From Camillea tinctor (taxonomy: Eukaryota; Ascomycota; Sordariomycetes; Xylariales; Xylariaceae), in NCBI GenBank assembly GCA_022578605.1, contig MU394056.1, positions 434,001 through 498,000 of the forward strand: 64,000 nt of DNA, in the 5' to 3' direction. Positions 36,146-47,396 of this stretch are shown here, piece by piece. A program made the translations under genes and the position numbers. Below the pieces are notes generated by a model. That model did not search any database and was not told the DNA's origin. It saw only the letters and a program-made list of their open reading frames with translations. Positions within the stretch are counted from its first letter, which is position 1. Each line of letters begins with the position of its first letter.

Positions 36146-38733
36146 ATAAGGACAGAGATGGTCGGGCATGCAGGGGAAAGATAATGGCGGGCTTCGGTAC
36201 TGGAGCTCTGTGCCATTAGGTCGGCGAGCCATTCGGACTTTGTGTGCGTGTGGAAGGGGAGGGCATGAAGGCGTTTGGAAGGCTTGGGGGTTCAGAAAGA
36301 AGGGGACATTATCCCTGATTACTTACCTATTGCATGCTGTGTGTTTTTGCGAGTATGGCAAGCTTAGCTGATTTATATCTGATCAAAAAGAAAAAAAAAT
36401 AGGAAAGAAAAGTAAACTTACAACGCCCTGCATAGATACCATTCATCTCTACAAGACATTTATTCAGGGGGGTTTTTCATGCTACTGCTACTTTGCTACT
36501 ATATATATATACATATATACCTAGAGGTAGATAGGCTATGTAAAACACTTATAATGGCGATGTATTAGATTATAACGCTTAGTTGATTATTTCTCCTTGG
36601 GGATTATAAAATCCGGGTGAGAACTGACAGAATATAAGCCCCTAGCCTACAGGTATATGTTGGATGTTCTTAGCAGCTTGGTTTTTTTTTTTTTTTTGGG
36701 TTTTTTTTTTCGCCCTTTACGAAGATAGGTAGTTTTTAATTTGCCCAACAGGCCTGAGTTGCCCCTTTGTCTTAAGATTGGAAAAACTCAAGTTTGTCAT
36801 CAGAGCATTGTGAGACCTCACCTAGGTGCCTAGGTAGGTAATCAGATGACCCAACCTCCCTGCTGTGGCACGAACTGGACAAAACGGGCGCATGATCACA
36901 TCGGTACCGAGGTATCTAAGTACCTCCAAAATGAAATGAGCCACAATCTTTAAGCTTCTACCTAATTCCGAAGGGGGTTAGTGACCTATATTAATCCTAC
37001 AAAGCTACCTGGAGATAGGGCTCAGATAAGGAACACGTACATAAAGTTTCCAGGTTCTGGATGGTTAGTTGCCCCGCGGTGGTGCTGTGTGGGTGTAATT
37101 GGGAATGACGAAACCAGCCGAACATCCGCACCGGAAGCTGAGGAGGAACTTTGATGGACTTTTCCAACTTGCGACATACCGACTGGGACCATTGTGATTT
37201 TTAATACTTTCCATTTTCTCCTACTGCTCTCTTCTGTTGATTGATTTCACGATTTTACACCTGTTTATGTAGGTAGATTACATACCTATATTTCCCCCTC
37301 TTTTATTCCCTTTTTTTTCTTTTTTTCTTTCTTTTCCTTTCTTTCTTTGACACATATTTCCCCTACCATTCCAGTTTGGTTGGTTTGGTTTGCGCAGGCT
37401 AGCAAGATTAATGCGATACTGCTGTGCTCTGATCTAGAAGAAGGTAAGCGGGAGTCCTGGAAACGATATTGCATATCTGAGAAGCAGAATAGCACTTACT
37501 TACATTACGCCAGACATTAGGTATCTACCAACAAGGTACCTATCAGCAATATCTGCGCATCTACGTACCTACGTACCAACGTACCAACGACATACCTACC
37601 CAACTACATACATAGTACCTAACCTTAACTGCCTACCTGCCAAACTTTTGGCCCCTCCGTCTCGATACTACACATATACATACAAGGTAGGTACTCTAGG
37701 TGCAGTACTTTTACATACTTTTACACTATGAAGTACATACAATCGTGGTGTACAGGTTCCATACTTCCAAGTCCCGACTCTTTCAGCTAAGTTACAGATT
37801 ACATACAATGTACCTACCCATTGAATGAATTCCGATAAACCCATAAGTTATTCATATCCAATTCATCGATCATTCATTCATCCACTCATTCACCCCCCCC
37901 AATCTTCCCAATTCCTGCTCTTCTCTTCCCTTTCACTCCCCATACCCACACCCCTCTCTTTCTCTTCCTCTCTTTTCCTGTCTCTCTACCTATCCAAACC
38001 TACCTTGACCCTACATAACCTTGTCATTACCATTCCTGTTACCCGTTACCATTACCATTACCATTACATACATACAAAAAACCCCCTTGCGCCATAACCT
38101 AACATAAAATGTATACATAACTGAAATAACATCACAACATTTTCCCTATGCGCTCAGCCCTACTTTTGCAGTCCCATTCACCCACCTACCCGTGACCTGC
38201 ATGCATGTAACGGTATTCCGAAGTAGGCTCTGCTGACTCTATTGACCCGTTTCTAGGTTGGGCTGACTGTTGACTCCTACTTAAGTACTCTGATAGACGG
38301 GAGAGAACAGAGGGAACTACTGCCACCACCAAGTTAAGAAAAGCAATAATAACTTGTGCACAAACTCGATTCAGCCTTGTTTTGGTTCCTTGTCAAACCC
38401 ACCTCCGCTCTCTATTTCCCGCCACGATAACTACATCATTGTGAACCAACCAAGAGATCCGTTTCTCCTCTTCTTTGATCAACTTCGCGAACTGCCATCA
38501 TTACCACCTCTACCCAACATCTATCCGGCTATCCATCCACCATCCCCGCCTTTCTGCATCGCGAACGCTAGTCGAGGCATCCTCTTTCCCTCTTGCCACG
38601 TACCCAACCCCCCCGGACGTATCTAATACAGACAAAATCCACACTGGCTTTCCGCGCCCTTCAAGCTACAGGTCTAGCAGTAGGTCTTGGACTCACTGCG
38701 CTCGCCGCTTATCGACAATCCCGGCCAAGCCCA
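36146..38733. other. Intergenic region between fis1 and the RING gene
   Basis: About 2.6 kb. It has a T-run block (36680-36710), an ACCTAGGT palindrome (36820-36827), a T/C-rich tract at 37310-37350, repeated ACGTACC words near 37560-37590 and CT-rich promoter-like sequence at 37900-38000 leading to the RING gene. An open frame runs into the RING start from 38593 without an ATG, leaving room for an upstream exon. No separate gene is supported. Confidence 0.55.
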
Positions 38734-40419
38734 ATGGCTTCCCGCGGGCGCCGTCTAGACGTCACCGAGGGCCGTGAGGTCGTCTACTGCCATGGCTGCG
38801 AGAGAGAATGGTACAGGGACGAGCATCCAGACGAGCGTCCAGGCTCCATGGCATGCCCTCACTGCCATAGCGAGATCGTAGAGATCGTACGTGGAATATG
38901 CACTCACCCGCTCCATTCAACCGCTTTGCTGATAGCCATGCAGGTAGACCCCAATAACGATCCGCGGGACATGAACGACCCTGGATTCCTATTTGGCCTT
39001 GGCCACCAGCGACCCCGCTATCGCATGCGTTTTGACGACAGTGATTCGGATCCTGAAGAGGCTGATATAGATGATTTCCGCACCCAACAAGGCCCTAGAG
39101 GTTTCTTTAGCAGGCAATCTATTAACCGGTCTCCTGAAGGACTCGGTCGGGGTCATCGGGGGCTTGCTAGCCCAGCCAATAGCGAGGATATTATTCGTAG
39201 ATTTACCGAGATGGTGGGAGATATGGGCGGCCCTGCGCCTATGATGGTCGGGCGCTCAGGTCCTGAGACCTTATTTTCAGATAACGACGGATCTCATCGA
39301 GTCACATTCCGCAGAATTTCCGGTCCTGGATTCACGGGCGGCGTGAGTAGTTTTACTATTACTACTGGATCTGGACCGGCAAGAGCCCGTCAAGCAGTTG
39401 GTCAAGCTGGTGGACAGCCTGGTGGACAGCCTGGTGGACAAGGAGAAGCGGAGCTCGAAGATCCTTTCCAGAGGTAAGTTACCGATTTCCAATAATAATA
39501 ATAATAAAACAGAAACATCCCAGGTCACCTATGTCCATTGTACTAACTACATTACCTCAGAATATTTACCGAGATATTTCGCGGCGTTGGCCCCCCACCC
39601 CTGCACCGTGAGGAACAGGATGGTCCTCATCCTCAAGGTGCCAACCGCGGCAACGGTGGCATCGGCGGTGGCCGCCCCGGAGACCTTGCCTCCGCTTTGA
39701 ACCAGCTCCTCACGTCTGTTCTCAACCCACATGGAGTTCATGGTGATGCTGTGTATTCTCAGGAAGCTTTGGATCGGATTATCACCAATCTGATGGAAGC
39801 CAATCCCCAGTCAAATGCTCCTGCCCCTGCCTCAGATGATGCAATTGCTAATCTAGAACGAAAAGGCCTAGACGAGACCATGCTGGGCCCAGAACTAAAA
39901 GGTGAATGTACCATCTGTATCGACGATATGAAACTTGGAGATGAGGCGATAGTCTTACCATGTAAGCATTGGTTTCACGAGGCTTGTGTTGTTCTTTGGT
40001 TGAAGGAACACAACTCTTGTCCTGTTTGCCGAGCACCCATCGATGGAAACGCAGCTGGCCAGCCAGGTGCTGCTAATGCTTCGAATAATTCGAACGCGCA
40101 ACCTCCAGCGGCAGCCTCTTCTTCTTTTTCCAGACCGGGGGCCGCGGAGAGACGTAGATCAAACCTTCGCCAACGGGGCGAAGCCCGGCTCGACGCCATA
40201 CGTGACCTAGCCGCTGAACGACGACAACATTCTCGCAGAGACTCAAACTCTCCTCCGTTTCATTATGGATCAGCGCAGTATTCTCCCAGGGTTAGAAGCC
40301 CTTCGCCTTCGAGCAGACGGTCATCCCAGAGTGAGCGGACTCGCGATAGCAGAGGCTCCGGTGGCACAGGACCTTTGAACTGGCTCCGAGATCAGTTTAC
40401 GAGAGAGAGGCGCCCATGA
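38734..40419 (+). CDS. RING-H2 E3 ubiquitin ligase, RNF115/RNF126-like
   Basis: Probable ubiquitin-protein ligase. Exons 38734-38886, 38944-39473 and 39561-40419 (phases 0 and 2) give 513 residues. An N-terminal zinc ribbon (CHGC then CPHC within residues 14-51) is cut by the first intron right after EIVEI. The middle is Gly/Pro/Arg-rich, with a 12-bp coding repeat (GGQP) near 39410-39440. The RING-H2 domain reads CTICIDDM, LPCKHWFHEACVVLWLK, CPVCRAPI (about residues 342-383): a C3H2C3 pattern with all eight ligands. The tail is Ser/Arg-rich. This zinc-ribbon-plus-RING-H2 layout matches RNF115/RNF126 in animals, which act in quality control and membrane traffic. The intron at 39474-39560 has a TACTAAC branch site. 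Start: first ATG in frame (MASRGRR); an upstream exon cannot be excluded. Confidence 0.93.
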
Positions 40420-41112
40420 TCATCGCTTCCTACTCATATTTACTATGTTGTCACGAGGATTTAGATCAAAAACTTGAAGGAGGCCCGGATGCAAAAAGAG
40501 AGAGTTCGACATGGATACGCCACTAGAACCAGATTCTGGTGGTGTATTCTGGATTTCTATCACTAAGGGAGGGGGGCTACGACGTCACGAACACAACTCA
40601 TGTAGAGGACATTGAGGACAATGAGGGCGTCTTATTTCCGCATAGCCTGAGCACATATGCTCAGGCACATCCACTTTTTGTTGCCTATCTAGGTCTTACC
40701 AGAGACTCTAGGTTTGTAGGATATTAAAAAAGCTTTGTTGGGGGGTAAAGATGGGGAAAGCAAAGGTGATAACTAGGACACAAAGCTTTCACGAGACCTT
40801 CCCATGCTGTAGTACAGATGCGAATGGCCTGTCCTAGGCGATGGGCTGTTAGATAGACTTCCGCAGGTTTACTACAGTGTTGAATCTGCGCTGAATTAAT
40901 TAGGTTTACAAGATACGTCCATAAAACCAGTATTATTATGTGTGGTCCTGTATGGCTTAAGCGCTTTGTCAAGTATATGCGGGTAGTGATAGCGAAGGGG
41001 GGGGGGGGGGGGGGGGGGGGGGAAGAAAAGAAAAAAAAAAAAAAAATATCCAAAACAAAAAAAATCAACCAAAGTATTAACCAAAAGGGACAAANNNNNN
41101 NNNNACGCCCCG

Positions 41113-41162
<50 letters not shown>

Positions 41163-41168
41163 CGCCCG

Positions 41169-41204
<36 letters not shown>

Positions 41205-41874
41205 GGACACATGACATTCAGCAGATGATCCAATTCCAAACAAAGGTGCCCATGGATGACACATTGGGGCACTAGGGATAGAAATTCTCTCTTTAAAAAT
41301 CATCATGTTTAGCTATTTGCTGCTTACTTACTCATCAACTTGTTGGTAGCATTGTTTTACTGAACAAAGCCGTAGATGCTGAATGATCGGAGGCAGAATC
41401 GCCCCCCCCCTATCCCGCTTGTTCCCCTCCCTAGAAATCTTTCCCTATTAGGAGCCTACGAGTGTTTACAGAAGTCATATGAGTATATCATAGATTCACT
41501 ATTTTCAAGAAGATCAGGGATATAGTTTCACCAGGGGATTAGGAGAAACACCTCCCCCTTCTCTCTCTCTCTTTTTTTTTTATACATATATATTTATCTA
41601 CTTGGGTATTTCATCGCTAGTAAATAATGACATAGGAAATTGAACGCCAAAACAAAGGGCAGCGGCTGATAGGTAATCAACTGTAAAGGAAATTGTTTAG
41701 GAAGAAGACATCATCGTTGTCGTGCTGTTCGTCATCATATATCTTCTTTCCTCTCTCTTTTCTTCTCATTTTTCTTCATTTCCCTTCTTTTTTCCTCAAA
41801 ATTTTTTTTTTTCGCTTTTTCATTTTTTTCATTCACCACCTCCCATCCTCCCCCTCCTATCTCCCATCTACCCC
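40420..41874. other. Intergenic region containing the assembly gap
   Basis: About 1.45 kb with no gene. A 26-G run (40997-41022) followed by an A-rich run precedes ten N (41095-41104), then long C-runs (41113-41200). Open frames here are artefacts of the homopolymers. The rest is AT-leaning spacer ending in a T-rich stretch at 41800-41850. Confidence 0.75.
40997..41200. other. Sequence gap (10 N) between poly-G and poly-C runs
   Basis: Ten N at 41095-41104 mark an unresolved join. A 26-G run and an A-run lie on the left; on the right, C-runs of 49 (41113-41161) and 32 (41169-41200) are broken only by CGCG/G interruptions. The two runs are mutually complementary, so either real hairpin-forming DNA or sequencing/assembly artefact is possible. 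Confidence 0.9.
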
Positions 41875-42456
41875 TTAATCGCAAAGCTGCCGATAAACCC
41901 ACGCCAGGCCCTCCAGCCCGTCCGGAACCCGCGCGCTGCCCGCCGGCACCGCCACCAGCCGCCCCGCCCGCCCCAGCGAATGCGTCTCGCTCACGTAGAA
42001 CCCCCCGTCCCGCCCCAGGAACCAGAAGTCCCCGTCCGGCCGCCCCAGCCGCGCTACCAGCCCCTCCCCCAGATCCAGGTCGTCCCCCACGAACCGCGCG
42101 CTGCGCGACCGTCCCGGCCCCAGGTACACGTCTTCCAGCGCCGCGAGCTCGCGCAGCTCCGAGGTGGACAGCGGCCCCCGGGTTTGCGCTTGCAGACGCA
42201 GCGCGCTGGCGCGCTGCAGGAGCCGCGCCGTGCGCTGGTGCCGCCGGGTGCTGAGGCGGTGGAGGAGGGAGGGCATGGCGGGATGGGAGGGGGGGTTGCT
42301 GGCTTTTGGTGGTGGTGGGGGTGGGGGTTGGTTGGTTTTGGTGGGTTTCTGCTTGAAGATGGTGGTTTGCTTGATGGAGGAGATGGTTTGGGTTAGGCGG
42401 TTGTGGTTCTTTGGATGGTGGGTTGGGAGCGACGGCATGGGTGGAAGAGATGCCAT
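41875..42456 (-). CDS. Small unknown GC-rich reading frame
   Basis: Unrecognised single-exon frame of 193 residues. The N-terminal third is Pro/Thr/Asn/Lys-rich and low-complexity; the C-terminal 125 residues (from MPSLLHRLSTRRHQR) look protein-like, with Arg-rich helices (TARLLQRASALRLQAQ), then ELRELAALEDVYL and a Gly-punctuated beta-like part (DGDFWFLGRDGGFYVSETHS, GLAWVYRQLCD). GC content is far above the neighbourhood, mainly in third positions, which supports coding. The true start could be the internal Met at MPSLLHRL, since TATAAA lies just upstream of the first ATG on this strand and would suit that later start. Not assigned to a family; a GC-rich non-coding stretch remains possible. 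Confidence 0.5.
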   Translation of the reverse strand: MASLPPMPSLPTHHPKNHNRLTQTISSIKQTTIFKQKPTKTNQPPPPPPPKASNPPSHPAMPSLLHRLSTRRHQRTARLLQRASALRLQAQTRGPLSTSELRELAALEDVYLGPGRSRSARFVGDDLDLGEGLVARLGRPDGDFWFLGRDGGFYVSETHSLGRAGRLVAVPAGSARVPDGLEGLAWVYRQLCD

Positions 42457-45217
42457 TTCTTTATAAGCCACGATCTGTGGCCTGAAGGGGGGTTGTTGGG
42501 GTTGTGAAGAGAGAGTGATATTCGGGTATAGGGGAGTCCGTTTGGAAACGGATTAGACGATGGGTAGAGTAGGGAGGTGTTGAGGGTTGACAACGGCCTG
42601 GTTGATGAAAAGGACAGGTGGGTTCGTGACACTTGGGTTGTTGGGTAACGATACACTCGTTCGTGTACGCGTGTGTAATTGTTGCGAGTGAACCCTTTTA
42701 AATTGTCAAATAGGAGAATGGGAGTTTTGTTTTTAGCTGACGGTTGTAGATGTGGTCAAGATATAAACCCGGATCACGAGGGCATGGCATGGATATCCTT
42801 CGGCATACCATACGGATGGTCATGCCCAATTCCAACTAAGTCGTCTATATCAGATATAGTAGATTGCACCATATATACCTAGTTGGGTGTAGATAGCCTT
42901 GTCGCTTCGCCTCTACCCCATCCTAGTGAGGCGAGTACCGATGGGGTGCATAAAATCAAATAGAGATATTTTCTTCCCCGTTACAGAGCCGTTGCAGAGC
43001 CGTTGCAGAGCCGTACATGATATATTTTGCACTTGACTTGCATGATGCACTCTTTCTGCCCTTCGCTCTATATAAAGGGCCAAGAAGATAAGGGTAGAGA
43101 GGGGTGGTATTGCTTTGATTCAGGTGTGACAGAGTCTGACTATTTCATGTTATAGTCACACTCCTATCATGACTATGCGTTGTGACTATTGGTGGTTTCC
43201 TCCTGTGCCGAAGCCTTGCTTCTATGGCGTTTCATTATAATATATAATGCACTGCGCTTTCCCAAGCCCCTGAGAAGTAGTATTGTGGGATCATTGCTTC
43301 GTACGACTTAAGCGGGAAGAACTTAGCCTCGTATATTACAGCGCCCCTCTTGTGATGTTCTTGGCATCTGCGTAAAAATGACCACTTCTGGTATAGTAGA
43401 GTCTATGACCAGAGGCTTGGAAATAACCACTGCATACTACCCATATAATTGACTTTTTTAGGCGTGCCATGTTTAACTCATTAGGACTAATCACAATTGT
43501 TCAATTAGGCCGTTTTTGTATATATTTGTGTAGTGTTGTAGTAATATTATAGGCCATGAGATCTCTATAAACCACGGCCTGCCGGTGTCGCTTGAAATGT
43601 TGTAAACCTCTTTGTACAATTAAATGGCATCAATAACGCAATGGGCAAATTATTATTGGGAACTGTAATATAACCATATGGCTATAGCTTCTTCAACCCT
43701 ATAGATCTCTATGGTGAATGGATTCCAAACCAAGGGCCGTGCCGTTCTATGGGCTTGGCGATTGCCTAAAATCTATCATGGATCTTACATTTGGTTGAAG
43801 TCATTGAAGAGGCCTCGAGATTGGACAAACTCAAAAGAGCAATTGAATATACCTTGTTTCTAATAATATCTTATACGATCATGAAACCTTTCATAGTCGA
43901 ATGCTCTTGGAGCCTCTACCATGACCGACGACTTCACATGTTCTTCCTCTAATTCACATATAACAAGGTCTAAACACCCCTAAATACCCCCAAACGAAGG
44001 GGTGTTCTCATTTCCCTCTTTATGTCTGGTTCTGTCGTAGTGTCAGTTTCTTTTAAGTCTCTCGGCTTCTGGTCAAAGGCTAGTACTCGTGCTAGCAAAA
44101 TCTCTTAGCCAAATTGCAATAGGAAGGCTTCTAAATATCAAATTAACATATATAGGGTGCCTTCGGGTCAGAATTTTGAAGCAAACTATGTAAGTCTACG
44201 GTACGGTCCGTCAACTTAAATGGCAGCCTGTTTGCTAACATATGATCCTTCCTGCAAGGTCCAGCCAGGGACGGCTTCTCCAATCAGAACAGCGGATCTG
44301 TAGTAAGTAATAAACTAGATCTGACGTCAACAGCCAAGGGAAGGATCCAATACAACGACGGCAGAAGTCTACCAAAACATATAATGTATTTGCTTTAGTA
44401 CTTCCTGGGCCTTCACACGCGGGGAGATAATGAGGCTGTTGCTGAAGAACAGCACGGGACATGGCACGTCTTCGATGATATCAGTCGCTATCTCCTGGAG
44501 GAAGGAAGCTGACAGCACGATGATACCAAGTATGATGTGTTCCCAAGTTCCCTATCACGAACGTAGCTGAAGGCGGTAAATATAGAAGGATTCCGGTTCT
44601 TGGATTATGAGGAGATTCGGCTAGCTGAAAGGCAGCGTGTCCATTTCAAAGACTCGGCGCAAGTCAAGAGAACAGCCCCATGCACAATGGATATAGACTC
44701 AATTACGTAGTCTTTGATTTGTATAATATCACATACATACACGTCGACATTGTATGATGTGGGCGTTTTGACTCCTCATCGCATCTTCCCGCATACCCAT
44801 CGCCGTTACGCTCCATCTGCAGGGAACCAATTTATTTTCTCATAAAGCTGAGAATATATTTGACCTGAAAGCCATCTTGTGTTCTACGTTATTGGAATTG
44901 GCACCAAACAGCTTCCCTTAGCAGGTCTCGTTGGATAGACGAAGCTGTCTACTGAGTATATAAATAAGTGGATCCTTTATGTTGAACCCCTTTTCTCATG
45001 TCTGCTTAGTCATCAATCAGACAACATCTGAGGTCTACATATATCCCAGGTCTAAGTACGAGCAGAAATTGTTTGCTCGAACACCTTTAAAAATTAGAGG
45101 CAGGCAATATCACGGGAGAAAGTATAGGAATGCAGGCAAAACGATTACGATTCTTCTTCTTCTCCGTCTTAGAAATCTACCCCCCCCCCCCCCCTCCACG
45201 CCCCCCGTGTCCACTTC
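42457..45217. other. AT-leaning gene desert
   Basis: About 2.8 kb without a supported gene. It contains an 11-bp triplicate repeat (42980-43012), a TATATAAAG box at about 43069, a 9-bp inverted repeat (43152-43160 with 43181-43189) and a C-run at 45180-45194 next to the 3' end of the following gene. Composition and lack of frames suggest eroded transposon or promoter DNA, but no terminal repeats were found. Confidence 0.5.
42980..43012. repeat. 11-bp tandem repeat, three copies
   Basis: Unit GTTGCAGAGCC, with the first copy reading GTTACAGAGCC. Lies about 55-90 nt upstream of a TATATAAAG sequence. Confidence 0.85.
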
Positions 45218-46275
45218 TTACATCTCCATGCCCTCGACTTCTTCGGCCAATGCGGCCTCCTCCTCCGTCAGCTCCCAAGGCCCGAGGCCCACTGTAGAAC
45301 AATAAGCGTTAGTAAATTAATGTTGAACTTGGGTAAATATTGTTTCAAATGCTAAGATTGTAGTCTCAGGGGTAAAGAAAAATTATACGTGTAGCTGGGG
45401 TAAGCGAATATTGCTATCACTATAGACAAATGGGGATAAAAAGGAAAAGAACAAAAAATATGATCTCTTTGGAATTACTCACTCTCTTGCCGCTTCATCG
45501 GCGGTTGCTCGGCCTCCTCCTCCTCCTCATCCACCTCCATCTCGTCGCGCCCTCTCTTGGCGCCGGCCTGCACCTTGTTCTCTTCGGGCTCGGTCTCGGC
45601 CCCGGACGATGAGTCCGACTCCCCCGCCTCGTCTCCCAGGGCGATGGCGGTGTCGTAGTAGAGGCTCATCAGCAGGAAGTTGTCCACTGTGACAATAGGA
45701 GTCAGTAATTGCTATATTGGGTAACTTTTGTACTCATGAAACCCGTATCCCGGGAGTCAAAAGGGGGAGTAAACGACTCCAAATTACTCACTGTGGTGCT
45801 GCTGGAGGAGCAGCGAGAACTGGTGGGCGCTGGTGGCCAAGCGCCCGTAGTGGATGGAGAACTTCTCGTAGGGGAAGTTCTCGAGACAGGTCTCGTGGGC
45901 GGCGAGGAGGGCGGCGACAAGCTTGAAGATGATGCTTCCGGAGATGTCCTGGGCCCATGGGATGGTCTGCTTGATGGTACCCCAAAACTCGCCCGGCAGC
46001 TTGTCGGCAATCTGGTCGGGTTCATTCTCCATGACTTCGGTGGCCTTCTCGAATAGCATGGCGAGGGCCTGGTCGACAATGGTTTTGTTGAGTCCGGCGG
46101 AGAAGTTCTGAATTCTTTCCTTGATTACAGCAGACTCGAGTCCGATTAGCAGTGCTCGGCATCGTTTATCCGCGAAGTCGAAGCCAGCCTTCGGAATTAA
46201 TTGTCTGAGCTTCATTCTGTTCTGTCGGTTTCCGGGGGTCTTGGAACCTCCCTGTGTAGGACGGCGACGCGGCAT
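45218..46275 (-). CDS. Unknown protein with acidic C-terminus
   Basis: I do not recognise this 253-residue protein. Exons 46275-45792, 45686-45483 and 45291-45218 (both junctions phase 1) join without stops. The N-terminus is basic (MPRRRPTQGGSKTPGNRQNR then MKLRQLIPK); residues 30-165 are helical-looking (LLIGLESAVIKERIQNFSAG, IVDQALAMLFEKATEVMENE, IIFKLVAALLAAHETCLENF); then LLMSLYYDTAIALGDEAGES leads to an acidic Ser/Glu-rich segment with a KRGRDEMEVDEEEEE stretch and an MKRQEMGLGPWELTEEEAAL end. KRGRDE and PMKRQ could act as nuclear localisation signals (inference). No signal peptide or membrane segment. Both introns open with the same GTGAGTAATT and close with ACAG before TGG. A minisatellite lies just upstream of the start. 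Confidence 0.8.
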
Positions 46276-46306
46276 CTTGTGTACTTATTGTATGGTTGGT
46301 AAAGAC

Positions 46307-46411
46307 GTATGTGTGTATGGGTATGTATGTGTGTATGGGTATGTATGTGTGTATGGGTATGTATGTGTGTATGGGTATGTATGTGTGTATGGGTATGTAT
46401 GTGTGTATGAG
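46307..46411. repeat. 18-bp minisatellite, nearly six copies
   Basis: Unit GTATGTGTGTATGGGTAT, five exact copies from 46307 to 46396 and a sixth partial one. It lies 32-136 nt upstream of the start codon of the unknown gene on the minus strand, so inside its leader or core promoter. Confidence 0.95.
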
Positions 46412-47396
46412 CGTATTATGATGGTGGGGGGGGGACTGTTTAATAAAGTAGGCCTTGCGTAGATACGAAGGAAACGTAAAATCGATGTGTGTATTCAGGA
46501 GAAAAACGTGAGTGTGGCAGAAATGGGATATACGGGCCAATGTCGTTACGAAGGGGTGTGGTGTCCAATGCCTCTTGTATCTTCAAAAATAAGAGAGGAA
46601 ACTTTGAAGAAGCGAACACAAGGAGCAAACACCCAAGCTTAGCCGAGATAAAAAGGAATGGAATCACGATCGAGAATGGCCTTGCAAAAATACCTGCGTG
46701 TTGCTCAGGGGATAGGCGATGCGGGATGTACATGGGTACATAGAATTAAATGTCTACATAGAGCAGGTACCTCCCAGCTTCGACGATACGTATCTATGGT
46801 CTGTAAATTTCCCTGACAAACAACTTAAATACCTTAAAAAAGAAAGGGCTATCACCTGCACCCCCCAAGACGTTGGCTCCGTTGGTTTGGTGACGTCTAT
46901 GGCAACAAAGAGCCCTTGGGTTCGAGCCTGGGAGTGGGCAAATACACAGCAGTGTAGTTCGATCGCTCGGAACGGTGCGTCTGTATGTCTCGTGTGGGCA
47001 TGCCAGCGTTGAACTTAGTATTCCGAGCTATACTGCTAAGAGGGTTGGGTGGGCGGCACAATTTTTTTTTTTTTTTCAAATTCTTTGCACATCAAGGTCC
47101 AGATCCTACCAAATGAGCTTCTCCCCTACTATTTTTATGGAATGTTTTACTCTTTTAAACCATCACAAACTGATGATGGAAGAGACCTATTGCCTTTAGT
47201 TGTACAAGACTGAAGGATTAAAAGGAGCTTTTAACACACAACGCCCAATCCTCCCCCCCTTCCCCCCTTCCCCCTTTTTTTAATATGCAACGAAAAACAG
47301 ACCTAATAAAAAACGAAAAAATTAATATATTGAACCTTCATAACTATCTAACTGACTGTAAAAACGCAAAAACACCTTGTTCCTAAACTAACGATG

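Noticed and set aside
40724..41306. Gly- or Pro-rich frames running through the gap
   Set aside because: Coded by poly-G/poly-C homopolymers and unknown bases; no independent support.
45709..46056. 115-codon plus-strand frame opposite the unknown gene
   Set aside because: Antisense shadow of exon 1 with biased composition; the minus-strand model has consistent splice sites and a better protein.
46307..46411. Possible CRISPR-like array
   Set aside because: Repeats are directly adjacent without spacers, only 18 bp, in a eukaryotic promoter.
46166..46540. Minus-strand frame with repeated HTYIPI units
   Set aside because: Translation of the 18-bp minisatellite in a frame different from the downstream gene; no other coding sign.
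46855..46945. GGTTCGAGCC, a tRNA B-box lookalike
   Set aside because: No matching A box or acceptor stem could be folded around it. Similar TTCGA words near 49270 and 55572 failed the same way.
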